Assembly: GCA_040400875.1 (NCBI GenBank)
Contig: JBBAPK010000004.1
Coordinates: 46,026-110,025, forward strand
DNA: 64,000 bases
Direction: 5' to 3'
Source: PBB1 sp040400875
GTDB lineage: Bacteria; Pseudomonadota; Gammaproteobacteria; Burkholderiales; Burkholderiaceae_C
Part shown: positions 1 through 7,666 of the stretch, piece after piece
Numbering within the stretch: the stretch's first letter is position 1
Layout: every line of letters starts with the position of its first letter
Notes under the pieces: model-generated
The model's database searches: none
Told to the model about the DNA's origin: nothing
What the model saw: the letters and a program-made list of their open reading frames with translations, nothing else
Program-made: the position numbers and the translations under genes

Positions 1-2433
1 CTGCGCGAGATCGGCGTGGACACCGGCGGCTCGAATGTGCAGTTCGCCATCAATCCGCAAGACGGCCGCATGGTCGTCATCGAGATGAACCCGCGTGTGT
101 CGCGCTCGTCGGCCCTGGCGTCCAAGGCCACCGGATTTCCGATCGCCAAGGTTGCAGCCAAGTTGGCGGTGGGCTACACGCTTGACGAGTTGCGCAACGA
201 CATCACCGGCGGCGCCACGCCTGTGAGCTTCGAGCCCAGCATCGACTACGTGGTCACGAAGATTCCGCGTTTCGCGTTCGAGAAATTCCCTGCCGCCGAT
301 TGCCACCTGACCACGCAGATGAAATCCGTGGGCGAGGTGATGGCGATGGGTCGCACTTTCCAGGAAAGCTTCCAAAAGGCGCTGCGTGGCCTTGAGACCG
401 GCATCGACGGGCTGAGCGAGCGCAGCACCGACAAAGACGAGATCGTCGAGGAAATCGGCGAGGCAGGTCCTGAACGCATCCTTTATGTGGGCGACGCATT
501 TCGCATTGGCATGAGCCTGGACGAGGTGTTCGAGGAAACCGCCATCGACCCTTGGTTCCTCGCGCAGATCGAGCAACTGATCCAGATCGAAAAAACCCTC
601 GCCACCCGCACGCTGGAAAGTCTCGGTGCGGATGAACTGCGATTGCTCAAGCGCAAGGGCTTTTCCGATCGGCGCATTGCCAAGCTGTTGGGCACCAACC
701 AGCATGCAGTGCGTGCCATACGTCATGCGCTGAACGTGCGGCCGGTCTACAAGCGGGTGGACACCTGCGCTGCCGAGTTCTCCACGCAGACCGCATACCT
801 TTACTCGACCTACGATGAAGAGTGTGAGGCCGAGCCGACCGACCGCAAGAAGATCATGGTTCTTGGTGGCGGTCCCAATCGCATCGGGCAGGGCATCGAG
901 TTTGACTATTGCTGCGTGCACGCCGCGTTGGCCATGCGCGAAGACGGCTACGAGACCATCATGGTCAACTGCAATCCCGAGACGGTGTCGACCGATTACG
1001 ACACCTCGGATCGTTTGTACTTCGAGCCGGTCACCCTTGAGGATGTGCTCGAGATCGTGGACAAGGAAAAGCCAGTGGGCGTCATCGTCCAGTACGGTGG
1101 CCAGACTCCCTTGAAGCTGGCGCTGGATCTCGAGCGGGCTGGCGTGCCCATCGTCGGAACATCACCCGACAGCATCGACATTGCCGAGGACCGCGAGCGC
1201 TTTCAGAAACTGCTCAATGAACTGGGTCTGAAACAGCCCCCCAATCGCACCGCCCGCACCGAAGAGTCAGCGCTGAAGCTCGCTCAAGAAATCGGCTATC
1301 CGCTGGTGGTTCGACCGAGCTACGTTCTTGGTGGGCGGGCGATGGAAATCGTTCATGGCGACAAGGATCTAGAGCGTTACATGCGCGAGGCCGTCAAGGT
1401 CAGCGAAAAATCGCCGGTGCTGCTTGACCGCTTTCTAGACGACGCCATCGAGGTCGATGTTGATTGCATCGCCGATGGCAGCGATGAGACTTCGGGCGTG
1501 ATCATCGGCGGCATCATGGAGCACGTCGAGCAGGCGGGCATTCACTCGGGCGACTCGGCCTGTTCGCTGCCGCCTTATTCCCTGCCTGCTGAGCTGCAGG
1601 ACGAGCTTAGGCGGCAGACGAAGATGATGGCGCGGGCGCTGAAGGTCAAGGGGCTGATGAACGTGCAGTTCGCCATTCAGGGTGAGGGCGCCGAGGCGGT
1701 GGTCTATGTGCTTGAGGTCAACCCGCGGGCCTCGCGCACCGTGCCTTTTGTGTCCAAAGCCACGGGTGTGCAACTCGCCAAGATCGCGGCTCGCTGCATG
1801 GTGGGGCGTAAGTTGTCCGATCAGCAGCAACGCAACGGCCGCGTCCCGAGCGAGGTGATCCCGCCTTATTTCAGCGTCAAGGAAGCGGTATTTCCCTTCA
1901 ACAAGTTTCCTGGTGTCGATCCAGTCCTCGGCCCCGAGATGCGGTCGACCGGTGAGGTGATGGGCACTGGCCGAACCTTCGGCGAGGCCATGCTCAAGAG
2001 TCAGTTGGGAGCAGGTTCGCGTCTGCCCGAACGGGGCACGGTGTGCATCACGGTCAAGAATGGCGACAAGTTGAGGGCCGTTGAGGTGGCTCGCGATCTT
2101 TGTGCCTTGGGCTTTCAGATCGTGGCGACCAAGGGGACGGCTGCGGCCATTGCCGAGGGCGGCGTGGCGGTGAGGGTGGTCAACAAGGTCAAGGACGGTC
2201 GGCCCCACATCGTCGACATGGTCAAGGCGGGGGAGATCCAGTTGGTCTTCACCACGGTTGATGAAACGCGCACTGCGATTGGCGACTCACGCCACATTCG
2301 TCAGGCTGCTCTTGCTCATCGAATCACGTACTACACCAGCATGGCGGGTTGCGAGGCGGCCGTGGAGGGCATGAAGCATCAGGACGATCTGGTGGTGAGG
2401 CCTCTGCAGGAGCTTCACGCGGAGTTGAATTAA
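1..2433 (+). CDS. carB: carbamoyl-phosphate synthase large subunit (5' truncated by window edge)
   Basis: Large, ATP-using subunit of carbamoyl phosphate synthetase, which makes carbamoyl phosphate for arginine and pyrimidines. The frame is open from base 1, so the gene starts before the window. About 810 codons are present of a usual ~1,070, so roughly the first quarter is missing. Visible parts are the end of the first ATP-grasp half (QFAINP, EMNPRVSRSS), the oligomerisation region, the start of the second half (GGGPNRIGQGIEFDYC), its ATP-grasp (LEVNPRASRT), and a C-terminal MGS-like allosteric domain (VATKGTAA). The repeated NPR-S-R signature in both halves is diagnostic of the duplicated synthetase. 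greA follows after a terminator. Confidence 0.98.
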   Translation: MREIGVDTGGSNVQFAINPQDGRMVVIEMNPRVSRSSALASKATGFPIAKVAAKLAVGYTLDELRNDITGGATPVSFEPSIDYVVTKIPRFAFEKFPAADCHLTTQMKSVGEVMAMGRTFQESFQKALRGLETGIDGLSERSTDKDEIVEEIGEAGPERILYVGDAFRIGMSLDEVFEETAIDPWFLAQIEQLIQIEKTLATRTLESLGADELRLLKRKGFSDRRIAKLLGTNQHAVRAIRHALNVRPVYKRVDTCAAEFSTQTAYLYSTYDEECEAEPTDRKKIMVLGGGPNRIGQGIEFDYCCVHAALAMREDGYETIMVNCNPETVSTDYDTSDRLYFEPVTLEDVLEIVDKEKPVGVIVQYGGQTPLKLALDLERAGVPIVGTSPDSIDIAEDRERFQKLLNELGLKQPPNRTARTEESALKLAQEIGYPLVVRPSYVLGGRAMEIVHGDKDLERYMREAVKVSEKSPVLLDRFLDDAIEVDVDCIADGSDETSGVIIGGIMEHVEQAGIHSGDSACSLPPYSLPAELQDELRRQTKMMARALKVKGLMNVQFAIQGEGAEAVVYVLEVNPRASRTVPFVSKATGVQLAKIAARCMVGRKLSDQQQRNGRVPSEVIPPYFSVKEAVFPFNKFPGVDPVLGPEMRSTGEVMGTGRTFGEAMLKSQLGAGSRLPERGTVCITVKNGDKLRAVEVARDLCALGFQIVATKGTAAAIAEGGVAVRVVNKVKDGRPHIVDMVKAGEIQLVFTTVDETRTAIGDSRHIRQAALAHRITYYTSMAGCEAAVEGMKHQDDLVVRPLQELHAELN

Positions 2434-2463
2434 ACTGGTTTGAGACTTGATTTTTGACATTTG

Positions 2464-2500
2464 GCCGCCGCTGAAGCTTTCTGCGGCGGCTTCATTTTTT
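2464..2500 (+). terminator. intrinsic terminator between carB and greA
   Basis: A perfect 8-bp stem (GCCGCCGC at 2464-2471 with GCGGCGGC at 2483-2490), an 11-nt loop, then TTCATTTTTT. It lies 30 bases after the carB stop and ends 15 bases before the greA start codon, so it can end carB transcripts or attenuate read-through into greA. Confidence 0.8.
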
Positions 2501-2515
2501 CTCCGGGCGATCACC

Positions 2516-2992
2516 ATGCAAACCATTCCATTGACCAAGCGCGGAGCTGAAAAGCTCAAGGACGAACTTCAGCGTTTGAAGACGTCGGAGCGCCATGCCG
2601 TGATCCAAGCCATTGCTGAGGCCCGCGCCCAAGGCGATTTGTCCGAGAACGCCGAATACGAGGCCGCCAAGGACAAGCAAGGCTTCGTCGAGGGACGCAT
2701 CCTGGAAATTGAGGGGAAGCTTGCAGCCGCCAAAGTGATCGATCCGTCCACCCTGGATGCCGAGGGCCGCGTGGTGTTCGGCTCCACCGTCGACCTCGAG
2801 GACGAGTCCAGCGGCGTCATGGTCACCTATCAAATCGTGGGTGACGATGAGGCCGATCTCAAGCTGGGTCTGGTCTCCATCAGCTCGCCCATCGCACGCG
2901 CGCTGATCAGCAAGGAAGTCGGTGACATTGCCGAGGTGCACGCGCCCGGCGGCGTCAAGAGTTACGAGGTCATGGCCGTGCGCTATTGCTGA
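2516..2992 (+). CDS. greA: transcription elongation factor GreA
   Basis: GreA enters the RNA polymerase secondary channel and stimulates cleavage of backtracked transcripts. The ATG at 2516 gives 158 aa, the family length, beginning MQTIPLTKRGAEKL. The N-terminal coiled coil carries the acidic tip (GDLSENAEYEAAKD) whose Asp/Glu coordinate magnesium. The C-terminal FKBP-like domain ends with a conserved stretch around SSPIARALISKEVGD. A longer in-frame upstream extension exists but would run through the terminator hairpin, so I reject it. No strong Shine-Dalgarno is visible, because the sequence just ahead of the ATG is the terminator tail. carAB-greA is a usual proteobacterial order. Confidence 0.97.
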   Translation: MQTIPLTKRGAEKLKDELQRLKTSERHAVIQAIAEARAQGDLSENAEYEAAKDKQGFVEGRILEIEGKLAAAKVIDPSTLDAEGRVVFGSTVDLEDESSGVMVTYQIVGDDEADLKLGLVSISSPIARALISKEVGDIAEVHAPGGVKSYEVMAVRYC

Positions 2993-3006
2993 TCGGCTGC
3001 CCGCTC

Positions 3007-3441
3007 ATGTTGCATCGAATTGCCGCGTGCCTGGCCGGTTTATGGGCTGGAGTGTTGCTGGGCGTGGGCTTGATCGGAGCGCCCGCGGGCTTCGCCGTAG
3101 CCCCTTCGGAAATCGCCGGTCGAAGCGCCGGGAGGATGTTCGCCATCGAGGCTTACGCCAGCCTGGCTGTCGCGGTACTGCTGCTGCTTGCGCTTCGCAA
3201 CGTCAGGAGCTCGCGCCCATCAGGGATTCCGATTGACGTCAACATGTTGCTGGTTTTCGGCAGCTTGTTTTGCACCATCGCCGGCTACTTCGTGCTGCAG
3301 CCCATGATTGCAGCGGCTAAAGCGGGCGAGGGCGCCTTGTCGTTCGCAGTCCTGCACGGGTTGGCCGCAGCCTTTTTTGCGGTTAAGGCGCTGTGTGTGG
3401 TGTGGCTCGCCTGGCGTTTGACCTCTGGCCCTAAGCCCTAA
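3007..3441 (+). CDS. small DUF4149/TMEM205-like membrane protein
   Basis: A 144-aa protein beginning MLHRIAACLAGLWAG, with about four hydrophobic segments (roughly residues 4-28, 45-65, 80-100 and 115-138) and no catalytic motif that I recognise. The layout, with an N-terminal glycine-rich membrane segment and an IAGRSAGRMF loop, resembles the DUF4149 family, often found beside greA/yhbY in betaproteobacteria. It starts 14 bases after the greA stop and is probably cotranscribed. An ATG at 3007 is preferred over an upstream in-frame codon overlapping greA. Function is unknown. Confidence 0.8.
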   Translation: MLHRIAACLAGLWAGVLLGVGLIGAPAGFAVAPSEIAGRSAGRMFAIEAYASLAVAVLLLLALRNVRSSRPSGIPIDVNMLLVFGSLFCTIAGYFVLQPMIAAAKAGEGALSFAVLHGLAAAFFAVKALCVVWLAWRLTSGPKP

Positions 3442-3490
3442 GGTATCGCGTCTGATTTTTCCTCGACTGCCCTTGGGTAAGTCAGGCAGT

Positions 3491-3964
3491 TCAGTCTGGC
3501 ACCTTCCGTTTGACACTGACCACCCGCTTGCGGGCACGCTTGACCTCGCCGCCCGCGGCAAGACGTTCGTTGCCGAGAACCCTGATCTTCTTGACCTGAG
3601 GCCGGTGGTTACCACTTTTCGAGAACTTCAGCAGCTTGACCACCTTGGGACCCGGCATGCGATCTTCGCGCTCTTGCTTTTCCTTGGGCGGAATCGGGCG
3701 CCACAGCACCAGCAACTTGCCGATGTGCTGAATCGGTGCTGCGTTCAGTTCATCGGACAAAGATGCAAACATCGCTTCGCGCGAGACACGCTCGTCGCAA
3801 AAGACACGAATCTTGATCAGACCATGGGCGCTGAGTGCTGCGTCCGTTTCACGAACCACCGCAGGGGTCAGTCCGTCACCGCCTATCAGCACCACGGGAT
3901 CCAGATGATGTGCGTCCGCACGTTTTTCTTTACGTTGATGGGAGGTGAGTTGAATTGCAGGCAT
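3491..3964 (-). CDS. yhbY: YhbY/CRS1-type RNA-binding protein, ribosome assembly
   Basis: YhbY associates with the pre-50S ribosomal subunit through a CRM RNA-binding domain. Residues ~5-95 match the fold: an early LTSHQRKEKRADAHHLDPVV, a GLT-AVV-E-D-AL helix and an IGKLLVLWRP strand. The GxxG-type loop appears as IGGDG. At 157 aa it is much longer than the ~97-aa E. coli protein, because of a ~60-residue lysine/arginine-rich C-terminal extension. The ATG at 3964 is preferred; a TTG lies one codon upstream. It diverges from rlmE, as in E. coli. Confidence 0.9.
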   Translation of the reverse strand: MPAIQLTSHQRKEKRADAHHLDPVVLIGGDGLTPAVVRETDAALSAHGLIKIRVFCDERVSREAMFASLSDELNAAPIQHIGKLLVLWRPIPPKEKQEREDRMPGPKVVKLLKFSKSGNHRPQVKKIRVLGNERLAAGGEVKRARKRVVSVKRKVPD

Positions 3965-3984
3965 CAACCTATTATCGGCTCAGC

Positions 3985-4677
3985 ATGAAGGTCAAATCCA
4001 AAAGCAAGAAGATCAACAAGGCTTGGCTGCTCGATCACCTGAACGACACCTACGTCAAGCTGGCGAAGAAAGAAGGGTTTCGAGCCCGCGCTGCGTACAA
4101 GTTGAAAGAAATCGACAAGACGCTGGGCCTTTTCAAGCCTGGTCAAGTGGTTGTCGATCTGGGTGCTGCGCCAGGCGCCTGGAGCCAATACGTGCGGCGT
4201 CGTCTTTCAATGAAGGAGTCAAACGTGGCGGGCGCTGGCATGGCGCCGCTCAACGGCACCATCATCGCCCTCGATGTCCTCGATTTCGAGCCCATCGACG
4301 GTGTGGTTTTCATTCAGGGTGACTTCCGTGATGAAGAAGTGCTTCAGCGGCTAGAGCTGGCCATCACTGGGCGGTCTGTCGACGTGGTGGTCTCCGACCT
4401 GGCGCCCAATCTCTCAGGCATAGCCAGTTCGGATTCCGCCCGAGTGGAGCATCTGGTTGAACTCGCGGTCGAGTTCTCCACGCGACACCTGGTCGACAAC
4501 GGAACCTTGGTATGCAAGGTTTTTCATGGTGGCAATTACAGCCAGCTCGTGGAACTTCTGAAAGCGAATTTCCGTTCGGTCAGGCCCATCAAGCCCAAAG
4601 CGTCAAGAGACAAGTCGTCAGAAACTTTTCTTGTCGCTGCGGGTCTCAAGTCGACAAGCAAGTCTGCCGACAGATGA
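3985..4677 (+). CDS. rlmE: 23S rRNA (uridine-2'-O)-methyltransferase RlmE (FtsJ/RrmJ)
   Basis: Methylates U2552 of 23S rRNA late in 50S assembly using S-adenosylmethionine. The Rossmann motif I is VVDLGAAPGAWSQYV at residues ~55-69. The catalytic Lys-Asp-Lys-Glu set of the family is visible as the early lysine in RARAAYKLKEID, the aspartate in VVSDLAPNLSG, the lysine in LVCKVFHGG and the glutamate in SSETFLVA. It is 230 aa from the ATG at 3985. An alternative TTG at 3955 has a better ribosome-binding sequence (GGAGGTGAG at 3941-3949) but would lie inside yhbY antisense. It heads the rlmE-ftsH-folP-glmM row conserved in E. coli. Confidence 0.95.
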   Translation: MKVKSKSKKINKAWLLDHLNDTYVKLAKKEGFRARAAYKLKEIDKTLGLFKPGQVVVDLGAAPGAWSQYVRRRLSMKESNVAGAGMAPLNGTIIALDVLDFEPIDGVVFIQGDFRDEEVLQRLELAITGRSVDVVVSDLAPNLSGIASSDSARVEHLVELAVEFSTRHLVDNGTLVCKVFHGGNYSQLVELLKANFRSVRPIKPKASRDKSSETFLVAAGLKSTSKSADR

Positions 4678-4738
4678 CCTGTTGTGATTGACCCTTCTGC
4701 AGGCGCTGTGGCTTTGCCGTCACGGCAGCTTTGGCGGG

Positions 4739-4767
4739 CTTGACTCGCATAAACTCGGTCCTATGTT
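4739..4767 (+). promoter_or_regulatory. candidate ftsH promoter, sigma-70/sigma-32-like
   Basis: CTTGACT at 4739-4745 and TCCTATGT at 4759-4766 are 13 bases apart, resembling the heat-shock consensus CTTGAA...CCCCATNT. The same bases read as a sigma-70 site, TTGACT-16-TATGTT. It lies ~60 bases upstream of ftsH, a sigma-32 target in E. coli. Sequence match only. Confidence 0.45.
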
Positions 4768-4827
4768 GGAGTTGCGTGTGCTGTCTCTCTTCGCGCAATC
4801 TTGTACGCTTAAAAAATTGGAGCTGCG

Positions 4828-6729
4828 GTGAACAATCAATGGTTCTCAAAGGTGGCTGTTTGGCTCGTGATCGCCCTCGTGCTGTTCACGGTTTTCAAGC
4901 AATTTGATCGCAGCTCGTCATCGGGCGGCCAGATCGGGTATTCGGACTTTCTGGAAGAGGTCCGAAATAAGAGGGTCAAGGCCGTCACTTTGCAGGAAGG
5001 CCCCTCGGGCACCGAGATCATCGCCACTACCACCGACGACAAGCGCTTGCGCAGTACGGCCACTTACCTTGATCGTGGTTTGGTTGGCGACCTGATCAAC
5101 AACGGCGTGAAGTTCGATGTGAAGCCGCGTGAAGAACCATCGCTGCTCATGAACATCCTGGTGTCTTGGGGCCCGATGCTTCTCCTGATCGGCGTGTGGA
5201 TTTATTTCATGCGGCAGATGCAAGGCGGGGGCAAGGGAGGCGCTTTCAGCTTTGGAAAATCGAAGGCTCGCATGCTGGATGAGGCGAACAACACGACCAC
5301 ATTCGCCGACGTGGCAGGCTGTGACGAAGCCAAGGAAGAGGTCAAGGAACTGGTCGATTTCTTGAAGGATCCCCAGCGCTTTCAAAAACTCGGTGGCCGT
5401 ATCCCTCGCGGTGTTTTGTTGGTGGGGCCTCCGGGGACTGGCAAGACGCTGCTGGCCAAGGCCATCGCGGGCGAGGCCAAGGTGCCTTTCTTCAGCATTT
5501 CAGGGTCTGACTTCGTCGAGATGTTTGTCGGCGTCGGTGCCGCCCGCGTGCGCGACATGTTTGAACAAGCCAAGAAGAGCGCCCCTTGCATCATCTTTGT
5601 GGATGAGATTGACGCCGTTGGACGCCACCGTGGAGCGGGCCTGGGTGGCGGAAACGATGAGCGTGAGCAGACACTGAACCAGATGCTGGTCGAGATGGAC
5701 GGCTTCGAGACCAATTTGGGCGTCATCGTGATGGCGGCGACCAATCGGCCTGACATCCTTGACCCGGCACTGTTGCGTCCGGGCCGCTTCGATCGTCAGG
5801 TCTATGTGACGTTGCCTGATGTGCGTGGACGCGAGCAGATTCTTAACGTGCACATGCGTAAGGTGCCCGTGGGGCAAGACATCCGTGCTGACATCCTCGC
5901 TCGTGGCACACCGGGATTTTCCGGCGCTGATCTCGCCAATCTGGTCAACGAAGCTGCCCTTTTCGCTGCGCGCCGGGCTGGTCGCGTCGTGGAAATGGTC
6001 GACTTCGAAAAGGCCAAGGACAAGATCATGATGGGCCCCGAGCGCAAGTCGATGATCATGCCCGAGGAGGAGCGTAAAAACACCGCTTATCACGAGTCCG
6101 GGCATACCTTGGTGGCCAAACTGATGCCTAAGACCGATCCCGTGCACAAGGTGACTGTCATCCCACGCGGTCGGGCTTTGGGTGTGACCATGCAACTGCC
6201 TGAAGGCGACCGTTACAGCCTCGACAAGGAGCGGATGCTTTCAACCATATCCGTCCTGTTCGGAGGCCGCATCGCTGAAGAGGTGTTCATGCACCAGATG
6301 ACCACGGGTGCCAGCAATGACTTCGAGCGGGCCACGCAAATCGCGCGGGACATGGTCACTCGCTACGGTATGTCCGATGAGTTGGGTCCAATGGTTTATG
6401 CCGAGAACGAGGGCGAGGTTTTTCTGGGCCGCTCCGTGACGAAACAAGTCAATGTGTCTGAGCAGACGATGCAAAAGGTCGACGGGGTCATCCGCCGCAT
6501 CATCGATGAGCAGTACGCCATTGCGCGCAAGCACATTGAAGAAAACCACGACAAGATGCATGCCTTGGCCAAGGCCCTGCTGGAGTGGGAAACCATCGAC
6601 AGTGAGCAGATCGATGACATCATGAAGGGCGACCCCCCTCGTGCACCGAAAGACTGGACATCGTCGTCGAGCAAGCCCAACGGCCCATCGGCTCCGGTGT
6701 CCACTGACGGAGCGCCCGCAGTCGCATGA
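4828..6729 (+). CDS. ftsH: ATP-dependent zinc metalloprotease FtsH
   Basis: Membrane-anchored AAA+ protease degrading misfolded membrane proteins and regulators such as sigma-32 and LpxC. It is 633 aa. Transmembrane helices lie at ~6-24 and ~108-126 around a periplasmic domain. Walker A (GPPGTGKT) is at ~200-207, Walker B (FVDEID) at ~255, the second region of homology (NRPDILDPALLRPGRFD) at ~306, and the zinc site HESGH at ~422-426, with the third ligand near TTGASNDFERAT. The start is GTG at 4828, preceded by TTGGAG; the N-terminus MNNQWFSKVAVW is typical of betaproteobacteria. The C-terminal tail is serine/proline-rich. Confidence 0.98.
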   Translation: MNNQWFSKVAVWLVIALVLFTVFKQFDRSSSSGGQIGYSDFLEEVRNKRVKAVTLQEGPSGTEIIATTTDDKRLRSTATYLDRGLVGDLINNGVKFDVKPREEPSLLMNILVSWGPMLLLIGVWIYFMRQMQGGGKGGAFSFGKSKARMLDEANNTTTFADVAGCDEAKEEVKELVDFLKDPQRFQKLGGRIPRGVLLVGPPGTGKTLLAKAIAGEAKVPFFSISGSDFVEMFVGVGAARVRDMFEQAKKSAPCIIFVDEIDAVGRHRGAGLGGGNDEREQTLNQMLVEMDGFETNLGVIVMAATNRPDILDPALLRPGRFDRQVYVTLPDVRGREQILNVHMRKVPVGQDIRADILARGTPGFSGADLANLVNEAALFAARRAGRVVEMVDFEKAKDKIMMGPERKSMIMPEEERKNTAYHESGHTLVAKLMPKTDPVHKVTVIPRGRALGVTMQLPEGDRYSLDKERMLSTISVLFGGRIAEEVFMHQMTTGASNDFERATQIARDMVTRYGMSDELGPMVYAENEGEVFLGRSVTKQVNVSEQTMQKVDGVIRRIIDEQYAIARKHIEENHDKMHALAKALLEWETIDSEQIDDIMKGDPPRAPKDWTSSSSKPNGPSAPVSTDGAPAVA

Positions 6730-6750
6730 AGTGATCGGTGACGAATTTTC

Positions 6751-6773
6751 ACGGGGCTTCGGCCCCGTTTTTA
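6751..6773 (+). terminator. intrinsic terminator after ftsH
   Basis: A 7-bp stem ACGGGGC/GCCCCGT (6751-6757 with 6762-6768) closed by a TTCG tetraloop and followed by TTTTTAA. It lies 22 bases after the ftsH stop and ahead of folP, so folP-glmM may need read-through or their own promoter. Confidence 0.85.
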
Positions 6774-6805
6774 ATTTGATCGGCAATCTGTCCACACGGC
6801 ATCGC

Positions 6806-7663
6806 ATGTTCTGGCAGACGACAAATCACCGCATCGATCTGACGATGCCCAAGGTCATGGGTATCGTGAACGTCACGCCCGACTCGTTTTCGGATGGCGG
6901 ATCGTTTGGAGGGCCCCGGTCGGCGATCGACCACTGCCGGCGCTTGATAGACGAAGGCGCAGACATTCTCGATATCGGAGGCGAATCCAGCCGCCCCGGT
7001 GCCGTGTCGATTTCCCTGCAGGAAGAACGATGTCGGGTGCTCCCGGTGCTCGAGGCTGCACTTGCCTGGGGGCATCCGGTTTCGCTGGACACGACCAAAC
7101 CCGACCTCATGTCGGAAGCCCTTGCGATGGGTATCGACATCGTCAATGACATCAGCGCGTTTCGCTCGCCCGAAGCCTTGCGAGTTGCTGTCGGCCATCC
7201 GAACTGTGGCTTGTGCCTGATGCACATGAGAGGCAAGCCTGAAACGATGCAGTCCCTGACGGCATACAACGACGTGATGGCCGAGGTGGGTGCCGAGTTG
7301 TCTTTGCGGGCCAAAGCGTTGCTGTCAGAAGGGGTTCATTCAGAGCGCATCGTGATCGATCCGGGCATTGGCTTTGGGAAGACCGCTTCGCAAAACATCG
7401 ACTTGCTGCGTCGCCAGCGAGAGCTTTTGTCTATGGGTTTCCCGCTGTTGACGGGTTGGTCCCGAAAATCGACGCTGGGCGTGGTCACGGGGCGCGACGT
7501 GCACGATCGTTTGGCCGCCAGTCTGGCGGCTGCCATGGTTTCAGTTCTCAACGGCGCCAGCATCGTGCGCGTTCATGATGTGGGCGCCACAGTCGATGCC
7601 CTGAAAGTCTTGTTGGCAACGGGTCTGCCTGTGTCTGCCCCAACCCCTTTTGAAGGTCATTGA
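6806..7663 (+). CDS. folP: dihydropteroate synthase
   Basis: Joins p-aminobenzoate to dihydropterin pyrophosphate in folate synthesis; the sulfonamide target. It is 285 aa from the ATG at 6806 (MFWQTTNHRIDL). A much longer in-frame extension overlaps ftsH and the terminator and is rejected. Family motifs are GIVNVTPDSFSDGG (~17-30), DIGGESSRPGA (~55-65), the N in VNDISAF, and IDPGIGFGKTASQN (~180). It is followed by glmM only 3 bases later, as in E. coli folP-glmM. Confidence 0.97.
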   Translation: MFWQTTNHRIDLTMPKVMGIVNVTPDSFSDGGSFGGPRSAIDHCRRLIDEGADILDIGGESSRPGAVSISLQEERCRVLPVLEAALAWGHPVSLDTTKPDLMSEALAMGIDIVNDISAFRSPEALRVAVGHPNCGLCLMHMRGKPETMQSLTAYNDVMAEVGAELSLRAKALLSEGVHSERIVIDPGIGFGKTASQNIDLLRRQRELLSMGFPLLTGWSRKSTLGVVTGRDVHDRLAASLAAAMVSVLNGASIVRVHDVGATVDALKVLLATGLPVSAPTPFEGH

Positions 7664-7666
7664 TTC

